From assembly GCA_001873515.1 (NCBI GenBank), contig MNZH01000080.1, positions 1 to 6,019 of the forward strand: a stretch of 6,019 bases of DNA, read 5' to 3'. The position numbers and the translations under genes are program-made. Position 1 is the stretch's first letter; every line of letters begins with the position of its first letter. Shown piece by piece: positions 1 through 3,844 of the stretch. This DNA comes from Parcubacteria group bacterium CG2_30_45_37. Its GTDB lineage: Bacteria > Patescibacteriota > Patescibacteriia > Patescibacteriales > GWC2-42-12. The notes below the pieces were generated by a model. That model made no database searches. It was not told the origin of the DNA and saw nothing but the letters and a program-made list of their open reading frames with translations.

Positions 1-1
1 T

Positions 2-478
2 ATCTTCGCCATTTCGGTGGTGATTTTCCCGCCCATGGTGGCGCAATTTTTTATCCACGCCCGCACGGCCTTGATTGCTCGCGCCGCCGAATGGACGATT
101 GGCTTTTTCCAAAACCAATTGGTTTACGCTATTTTATATTTTTTATTGGTTTTCGCTTTTACTTATTTTTACACCGAAGTTATTTTTCATCCCACCCAAA
201 TCGCGGAAAACCTGCAGAAGCAGGGCGGTTTTATCCCCGGCATCAGGCCGGGCCGCCATACCAGCGAATATTTAGCCAACACCACGCATAAAATTATTTT
301 CGTGGGCGCTTTGTTTTTAGGCGTGATTGCCATCTTGCCTTTGATTTTAAGATATTTCACCGGCATCCAGGCTTTAACCATCGGCGGCACCTCGCTACTC
401 ATCGTGGTCTCGGTGGTGATTGAAACCGTCAAGCAGATTGAATCGCAATTGACTATGCGGGAATATGAAGGCATGTAG
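2..478 (+). CDS. secY: SecY, preprotein translocase channel subunit (C-terminal part only)
   Basis: This is the 3' end of the gene for the membrane channel of the Sec translocon, which moves unfolded preproteins across or into the cytoplasmic membrane with SecE/SecG and SecA. The reading frame is open from base 2, so the true start lies upstream; 158 residues remain. Visible in order are a hydrophobic segment at the cut edge (IFAISVVIFPP), a long membrane helix (QLVYAILYFLLVFAFTYFY), the cytosolic C5 loop with the family signature GGFIPGIRPG, whose Arg is important for SecA/ribosome coupling in the family, then two more membrane helices (IIFVGALFLGVIAILPLIL and GGTSLLIVVSVVIETV) and the usual short tail ending REYEGM. 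The stop is TAG. In most bacteria secY is followed by adk and map, and both occur downstream here, after one inserted gene. Identification is secure; only the 5' truncation by the window edge limits it. Confidence 0.97.
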   Translation: MFAISVVIFPPMVAQFFIHARTALIARAAEWTIGFFQNQLVYAILYFLLVFAFTYFYTEVIFHPTQIAENLQKQGGFIPGIRPGRHTSEYLANTTHKIIFVGALFLGVIAILPLILRYFTGIQALTIGGTSLLIVVSVVIETVKQIESQLTMREYEGM

Positions 479-480
479 AA

Positions 481-515
481 AATTACGAATTACGAATTAA
501 GAATTATGAATTATG
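481..515. repeat. Heptamer tandem repeat, five AATTANG-type units
   Basis: Two bases after the secY stop codon, five consecutive 7-nt units read AATTACG, AATTACG, AATTAAG, AATTATG, AATTATG. The variation is confined to the sixth base. The same kind of unit recurs at the map/ruvX junction (2588-2608), and a related AATTTCC series lies inside ruvX (2773-2793). It has no coding role here. Possible roles are a protein-binding array, slipped-strand DNA or simply a proliferating microsatellite; the sequence does not decide between these. Confidence 0.85.
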
Positions 516-533
516 GAAATGCCGAAGCCAGGT

Positions 534-559
534 AAAAATCCCGCCAGTCGGGTTTTTTT
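534..559 (+). terminator. Weak intrinsic terminator after secY
   Basis: A short hairpin pairs CCCG (540-543) with CGGG (549-552) around a 5-nt loop and is followed by seven T residues (553-559). An A-run at 534-538 can extend the pairing into the T-run past one T/T mismatch. The four-pair GC core is short, so termination is probably partial. It would separate secY transcription from the orphan gene, which has its own promoter just downstream. Confidence 0.55.
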
Positions 560-582
560 GTTGGGCTGATTTGTGGTATAAT
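555..582 (+). promoter_or_regulatory. Extended -10 promoter for the 603-3712 unit
   Basis: A perfect TATAAT at 577-582 is preceded by TG at 574-575, giving an extended -10 element. The best -35 at a legal distance is TTTTTG (555-560, 16-bp spacer), which is poor, as is usual for extended -10 promoters. Transcription should begin near 589, leaving only about 13 nt before the ATG at 603. The -35 region overlaps the T-run of the preceding terminator, so the two signals are fused in a compact block. Confidence 0.65.
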
Positions 583-602
583 GGGATTATTAAATAAAAA
601 AT

Positions 603-1130
603 ATGGCTAAAATAATATCGCGAGATTTTCTTAGCAGAAGCCTGACCGGCCAAAAATTAAATACCAAAGTCGGCGCGGTTAGGATTGGGGGAAAAAGTTT
701 AAGAGGCGCGGATTTAAAAAAATTTATTACCTCTAATTTAGGCGGAAAAACCTCCACCTTGATCGAAAAAGCGCTTAAAGAAAAATATGGCCTCTACGGT
801 AGCCAAGATAAAACGAAAAAGAGGCAGTCGCTGATGGAACTGGTTAGGGGCGATAAAGAAAGCGGTTTAAGACAGGAGCAGATCAAGAGAAATTTAGAAT
901 TAAATAAGCAAAAAGACGAGCCGGGATTAAATAAACTGGCGCGCAAGATGACCTTTGCCGGCAGAGTCGCGGGGCCGGCCGATAGGACCAAGGGAACAAT
1001 GAGCGATATAGGCGTAAAAACAAACGTTATCGGCTTCGCGCGGGCGTTAAATAATAAAAAATTAGCGGATAATCCCGCGCCCAAGTCATCGTCCGCCAGT
1101 ACGCCTCCGCCGTTCAGATTGGCGGCCTAA
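603..1130 (+). CDS. Unrecognised basic 175-aa protein between secY and adk
   Basis: I do not recognise this protein. It is strongly basic (about 37 Lys/Arg against 15 Asp/Glu by hand count), contains no Cys, His or Trp, and has no signal peptide or membrane segment. It looks like a folded or helical N-terminal two thirds (SLRGADLKKFI, STLIEKALKEKYGLYG, then a charged helix-prone stretch around residues 75-105) followed by a low-complexity Ala/Pro/Ser tail (roughly 155-175). The charge suggests nucleic-acid or ribosome contact, but that is inference only. The case for a real gene is the extended -10 promoter ending about 20 nt upstream, codon use like its neighbours and its place in a co-directional cluster. 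No Shine-Dalgarno sequence precedes the ATG. It interrupts the usual secY-adk order, and adk follows 24 nt after its stop. A lineage-specific core-operon insert is the simplest view. Confidence 0.75.
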   Translation: MAKIISRDFLSRSLTGQKLNTKVGAVRIGGKSLRGADLKKFITSNLGGKTSTLIEKALKEKYGLYGSQDKTKKRQSLMELVRGDKESGLRQEQIKRNLELNKQKDEPGLNKLARKMTFAGRVAGPADRTKGTMSDIGVKTNVIGFARALNNKKLADNPAPKSSSASTPPPFRLAA

Positions 1131-1154
1131 GAATTTTTAAAAACTTTTTTAATT

Positions 1155-1817
1155 ATGCCTAAAAAAATTATCATATTTTTCGGTCCGCCCGGCTCGGGCA
1201 AGGGCACACAGGCGGAACTATTGGCTAAAAAAACCGGCTGGAAAAAAATTTCCACCGGAGATTTATTTCGCGCCGAAATCGCGGCCAAAACCGTTTTGGG
1301 CCAGCAGGTGGAAAAATATCTAAAGGCCGGCAAATTAGTGCCGGATAAGCTAACCGCAAGTTTGGTGGAAAAAAATTTAAGGCAGAAGGCCAGCGGTTTT
1401 ATTTTTGACGGCTTTCCCAGAAATCGCCGGCAGTTAAAAGATTTGCTTGATTTATTTAAAAAAATAATTAAAACCAGCGAGGCGATTTACGCTTTGGAAG
1501 TGGCGGTGAGCGACGGCGAGGCGAGAGAGCGGCTGGGCCAAAGGCGGCTGTGCGCCTGCGGCTTGGTTTACCACTTAGTTTATAATCCGCCGATCAGCGC
1601 CGGTGTCTGCGATATCTGCGGCGGAAAATTGTTTATGAGAAACGACGACCAGCCGAAGGTAATCGCCGGTCGCTTAAAAATTTATCATCGGCAGAGCGCG
1701 CTCTTGCTTGACTATTGGCGCAAACAGGGTAGACTGATAAAAATCGACGGCGAACAGGCTATCAAGAAAATTCATGAGGAAATAATGGAAAAGCTAAAGT
1801 CGTTAAAGTTGGTTTGA
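1155..1817 (+). CDS. adk: Adenylate kinase with zinc-binding LID
   Basis: Cytosolic enzyme that converts ATP + AMP to two ADP and balances adenylate pools. The 220-aa length fits the long bacterial form. Visible motifs are the P-loop GPPGSGKGT (residues 10-18), the AMP-binding STGDLFRAE (33-41), FDGFPR (84-89), the LID arginines around RERLGQRR (124-131), and the RxDD-type segment MRNDDQPKVIAGRL (161-174) with R173. The LID carries four cysteines, C133, C135, C152 and C155, the arrangement of zinc-structured adenylate kinases. The first knuckle is CxC rather than the usual CxxC: compared with the remembered Bacillus pattern (CRNCG), one residue is missing (CACG). Zinc should still bind, but with an altered first turn. 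The ATG at 1155 places the P-loop at the normal distance from the N-terminus and has no Shine-Dalgarno upstream. map starts 1 nt after the TGA stop, so the two are almost certainly cotranscribed. Confidence 0.97.
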   Translation: MPKKIIIFFGPPGSGKGTQAELLAKKTGWKKISTGDLFRAEIAAKTVLGQQVEKYLKAGKLVPDKLTASLVEKNLRQKASGFIFDGFPRNRRQLKDLLDLFKKIIKTSEAIYALEVAVSDGEARERLGQRRLCACGLVYHLVYNPPISAGVCDICGGKLFMRNDDQPKVIAGRLKIYHRQSALLLDYWRKQGRLIKIDGEQAIKKIHEEIMEKLKSLKLV

Positions 1818-1818
1818 T

Positions 1819-2595
1819 ATGATTACCATAAAAAATAATAAGGAAATACAATTGTTGCGTCAGGGCGGCCGGATTTTGGGCCAAATTATGAAGCAGCTCG
1901 TAAAAGAAGTTAAACCGGGCGCCACCACCGGCCAGTTGGAACAAATGGCTGATTTTTTAATAAAACAAGCGGGCGGGCGGCCGGCGTTTAAGGGGTTTCG
2001 CGCCGAAAAAGATGACCGGCCTTTCCCCACGGCGCTTTGCGTCTGCCTCAACGACGAAGTGGTGCACGCGCCCTCGTTGCCGTCGCGGCAGCTAAAATCC
2101 GGAGACATCGTCGGCATTGACATCGGTATGGAATACCAGGGTTTTTATACGGACATGGCCGCGACCGCGGCCGTGGGCAAGGTTAGCCGCCAGGCGCAAA
2201 AATTGATAAAAACGGTTAAGCAAGCTTTGGCGCTGGGCATTGAACAAGTTCGGCCGGGCAACAGCCTGAACAATATCGGCAAGGCGATTGAGCAAGGCGC
2301 CGCAGCTAATGGTTTTTCCGTGGTGCGCGATTTGGTCGGCCACGGCGTCGGCTACGACCTGCATGAAGACCCACAAATACCGAATTACGATTTGTCGTAT
2401 AATAAAAAAATCATTTTAAAGCCGGGCATGGTTTTAGCCATTGAGCCCATGGTTAATGCCGGCGATTGGCGCGTTAAAGACGGCCCGGACGGCTTAACGA
2501 TTTTAACGGCCGACGGCTCTTTAAGCGCCCAATTTGAGCATACGATAGTGGTGACGGGGCAGGGGCATGAAATATTGACGAAGTTTGAATTATGA
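1819..2595 (+). CDS. map: Methionine aminopeptidase, type I
   Basis: Removes the initiator methionine from nascent cytosolic proteins after deformylation; a dinuclear metalloenzyme of the pita-bread fold. At 258 aa without an N-terminal extension it is the short bacterial type Ia form. All five metal ligands are visible: D101 (GIDIG), D112 (YTDMAAT), H175 (GHGVG), E209 (AIEPM) and E240 (FEHTIVVT). The substrate-pocket histidines H83 (EVVHAP) and H182 (LHEDPQI) are also present. The ATG lies 1 nt after the adk stop. The 3' end runs into a heptamer repeat (2588-2608), so the last codons and the TGA stop are written in repeat DNA and overlap the ruvX start by 4 nt (ATGA). adk-map adjacency is the classical spc-operon tail, although the usual next genes infA/rpmJ/rpsM are absent here. 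Confidence 0.97.
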   Translation: MITIKNNKEIQLLRQGGRILGQIMKQLVKEVKPGATTGQLEQMADFLIKQAGGRPAFKGFRAEKDDRPFPTALCVCLNDEVVHAPSLPSRQLKSGDIVGIDIGMEYQGFYTDMAATAAVGKVSRQAQKLIKTVKQALALGIEQVRPGNSLNNIGKAIEQGAAANGFSVVRDLVGHGVGYDLHEDPQIPNYDLSYNKKIILKPGMVLAIEPMVNAGDWRVKDGPDGLTILTADGSLSAQFEHTIVVTGQGHEILTKFEL

Positions 2596-2608
2596 ATTAT
2601 AAATTAAG
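2588..2608. repeat. Heptamer repeat spanning the map stop and ruvX start
   Basis: Three 7-nt units, AATTATG, AATTATA and AATTAAG, lie exactly over the map/ruvX boundary. The first unit supplies the ATG of ruvX (2592-2594) and, with the next base, the TGA of map (2593-2595). The remaining units encode ruvX residues 2-6. The unit matches the array downstream of secY (481-515). Confidence 0.8.
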
Positions 2609-3008
2609 AAAAAAATATCTTGGCGTAGATTGGGGAGAAAAAAGAATCGGGTTGGCTTTGGGCGATAGCGAAACCAAAGTGGCGACGCCGTTTAGAACGG
2701 CCGGCGACATGGCCGAGTTGGTAAAAGTGGTTAAGGGCGAGGAGATTGACGTGGTGGTGGTTGGCCGGCCGGTTCCAATTTCCAATTTCCAATTTTTCTC
2801 AAGAGCTGGCGAAGCCCAGACAATTTCCAAACAATTTGAAAAATTTGTCGATGAATTAAAAAGTAAAATCAATATTCCGGTTGAGTTGATAGACGAGCGT
2901 TTGTCCAGTAAAGCGGCGGACGCTTTGCCCGGCGACAAAAAAACCAAGGCGGGAAGAGATGAAATCGCCGCCATGCTGATTTTGCAGAGCTATTTGGATA
3001 AAATCTAA
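2592..3008 (+). CDS. ruvX: YqgF/RuvX family putative pre-16S rRNA nuclease (Holliday-junction resolvase-like)
   Basis: Member of the RNase H-like YqgF/RuvX family, long annotated as a Holliday-junction resolvase and now mainly linked to 5' maturation of pre-16S rRNA. The 138-aa length is typical. Motifs are GVDWGEKRIGLALGD with catalytic D13, the core strand VVVVGRP (54-60), DERLSS with acidic E102, and the C-terminal GRDEIAAMLILQSYL with D123. The start codon lies in a heptamer repeat and overlaps the map stop (ATGA). No alternative in-frame ATG precedes the first motif, so the start is forced. Residues 61-70, just after GRP where family members have a short loop (LPLNMDG in E. coli as remembered), are VPISNFQFFS; much of this is encoded by a (TTCCAAT)3 repeat. 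All catalytic residues survive, so the protein is probably active. recO begins 2 nt after the stop. Confidence 0.93.
   Translation: MNYKLRKKYLGVDWGEKRIGLALGDSETKVATPFRTAGDMAELVKVVKGEEIDVVVVGRPVPISNFQFFSRAGEAQTISKQFEKFVDELKSKINIPVELIDERLSSKAADALPGDKKTKAGRDEIAAMLILQSYLDKI
2773..2793. repeat. (TTCCAAT)3 heptamer repeat inside ruvX
   Basis: Three perfect TTCCAAT units follow one another within the ruvX coding sequence; read cyclically they are AATTTCC units. Twenty-one bases equal seven codons, so the repeat keeps the frame although each unit is read in a different phase. It encodes about residues 61-68 (VPISNFQF), immediately after the conserved VVVVGRP strand. Confidence 0.85.
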
Positions 3009-3010
3009 TT

Positions 3011-3712
3011 ATGGAAGAAACATATAATTTAATGGCCATAATTTTAAACCGCCGGCCGTTTGCCGAAGCTGACAGCCGGGTGGTAGTCTATTCGCGCGAG
3101 CGGGGCAAGCTGGACTTGGTCGCGCGCGGAGTGAAAAAGATTAAATCCAAACTGGCCGGCCATTTGGAGCCGTTGAGCTTAACCGATATTATGGCGGTGC
3201 GCGGCCGGCAGTACGATTACGCGGGCGCGGCGGTGAGCGAAAATTGTTTTTTTAACATTAAAAACGATTTGGCCAAATTGGCCGCGGCCGGACAAGCCAT
3301 AAAAATTTTTGACAAATTAATCAAGCCGGGCGTGGCCGATGAAGCGATTTTTGATTTACTGAAAGATTATTTGGAAGTATTAAATTTTAAAAAAAGCGGT
3401 TTTGATGTTTTAAATTGGTTTTTTATTTTTAAATTATTAGTGGCGTTGGGTTTTAAGCCGGAATTATATAATTGCGTCAACTGCGGCGGTAAAATTACTC
3501 CGGCCGGCATGAAATTTGATTTGGCACGAGGGGGCTTGATTTGCGGAAAATGCCGGGCCGAACAGGGGTTGACGATAAGTGAAAATGCGGTTAAGTTGTT
3601 AAGACTAGCAGAGAGAGATAGTTTGGAAAAATTGATAAAAATTAAAATAGATAAAAAAACGGAGAAAGAAACCGGCAAAATTATTACTGATTTTTTCCAT
3701 TGTAGCGTTTAA
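3011..3712 (+). CDS. recO: DNA repair protein RecO
   Basis: Recombination mediator that, with RecR (and RecF), helps load RecA onto SSB-coated single-stranded DNA during gap repair. The 233-aa length is normal. The N-terminal OB-fold has the family pattern (IILNRRPFAEADSRVVVYSRERGKLDLVARGVKKIKSKLAGHLEP, residues 10-54, given here in family order). A helical middle follows, with FKLLVALGFKPELYNC (140-155), and then a zinc finger with C155 and C158 (CVNCGG) and C178 and C181 (CGKC). The ATG at 3011 is 2 nt after ruvX; Met8 (base 3032) is a possible alternative start that would still leave the OB-fold intact. No clear Shine-Dalgarno is present. A strong intrinsic terminator follows the stop by about 16 nt, so recO is the last gene of its unit. 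Pairing with ruvX groups two nucleic-acid maintenance genes. Confidence 0.95.
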   Translation: MEETYNLMAIILNRRPFAEADSRVVVYSRERGKLDLVARGVKKIKSKLAGHLEPLSLTDIMAVRGRQYDYAGAAVSENCFFNIKNDLAKLAAAGQAIKIFDKLIKPGVADEAIFDLLKDYLEVLNFKKSGFDVLNWFFIFKLLVALGFKPELYNCVNCGGKITPAGMKFDLARGGLICGKCRAEQGLTISENAVKLLRLAERDSLEKLIKIKIDKKTEKETGKIITDFFHCSV

Positions 3713-3727
3713 GACCAACGGCCGGCC

Positions 3728-3757
3728 TCGGCTTTCGCCAATGAAGCCGGTTTTTTT
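3728..3757 (+). terminator. Intrinsic terminator after recO
   Basis: The stem pairs CGGCTT (3729-3734) with AAGCCG (3744-3749), extended by T-G wobble pairs at both ends (3728/3750 and 3735/3743), around a 7-nt loop. Seven T residues follow at 3751-3757. Its place just after the recO stop and before the aspS promoter fits the end of the first transcription unit. Confidence 0.88.
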
Positions 3758-3758
3758 C

Positions 3759-3787
3759 TTGCGAAAATGGAAAAAATAGTGTAAAAT
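3759..3787 (+). promoter_or_regulatory. Sigma70-type promoter for aspS
   Basis: TTGCGA (3759-3764; four of six matches to TTGACA) is separated by exactly 17 bp from TAAAAT (3782-3787; five of six matches to TATAAT). The predicted start near 3794 leaves an AT-rich leader of about 50 nt. The -35 begins only 2 nt after the T-run of the upstream terminator. A TAGAAT at 3793-3798 was considered as a rival -10 but has no fitting -35. Confidence 0.65.
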
Positions 3788-3802
3788 ATTTTTAGAATAA
3801 GG

Positions 3803-3834
3803 TTTTATTTAAATTATTTTTTTATTTAAAATTA
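3803..3834. repeat. AT-only direct repeat in the aspS leader
   Basis: TTTTATTTAAATTA (3803-3816) recurs as TTTTATTTAAAATTA (3820-3834), differing by one inserted A, 17 nt apart. It fills most of the predicted aspS leader, which has no Shine-Dalgarno sequence. An unstructured A/U-rich leader could help ribosome entry, but chance is a real alternative in such AT-rich DNA. Confidence 0.5.
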
Positions 3835-3844
3835 GCCATTTTTT

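Noticed and set aside
1107..1140. Possible terminator at the end of the 603-1130 gene (CCGCC/GGCGG stem)
   Set aside because: The stem is only 5 bp with a 9-nt loop, lies within the coding sequence, and is not directly followed by a T-run.
1815..2595. UGA recoding (Gly) as in Gracilibacteria/Absconditabacteria
   Set aside because: UGA ends adk and map precisely where the next gene starts, and no in-frame UGA occurs inside any of the conserved genes.
2597..2974. Antisense open frame of 125 codons opposite ruvX
   Set aside because: The + strand carries all RuvX catalytic motifs; the reverse product has no recognisable pattern and no promoter or start signal.
3793..3798. TAGAAT as the -10 of the aspS promoter
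   Set aside because: No acceptable -35 lies 16-18 bp upstream, whereas TAAAAT at 3782-3787 has TTGCGA at exactly 17 bp.
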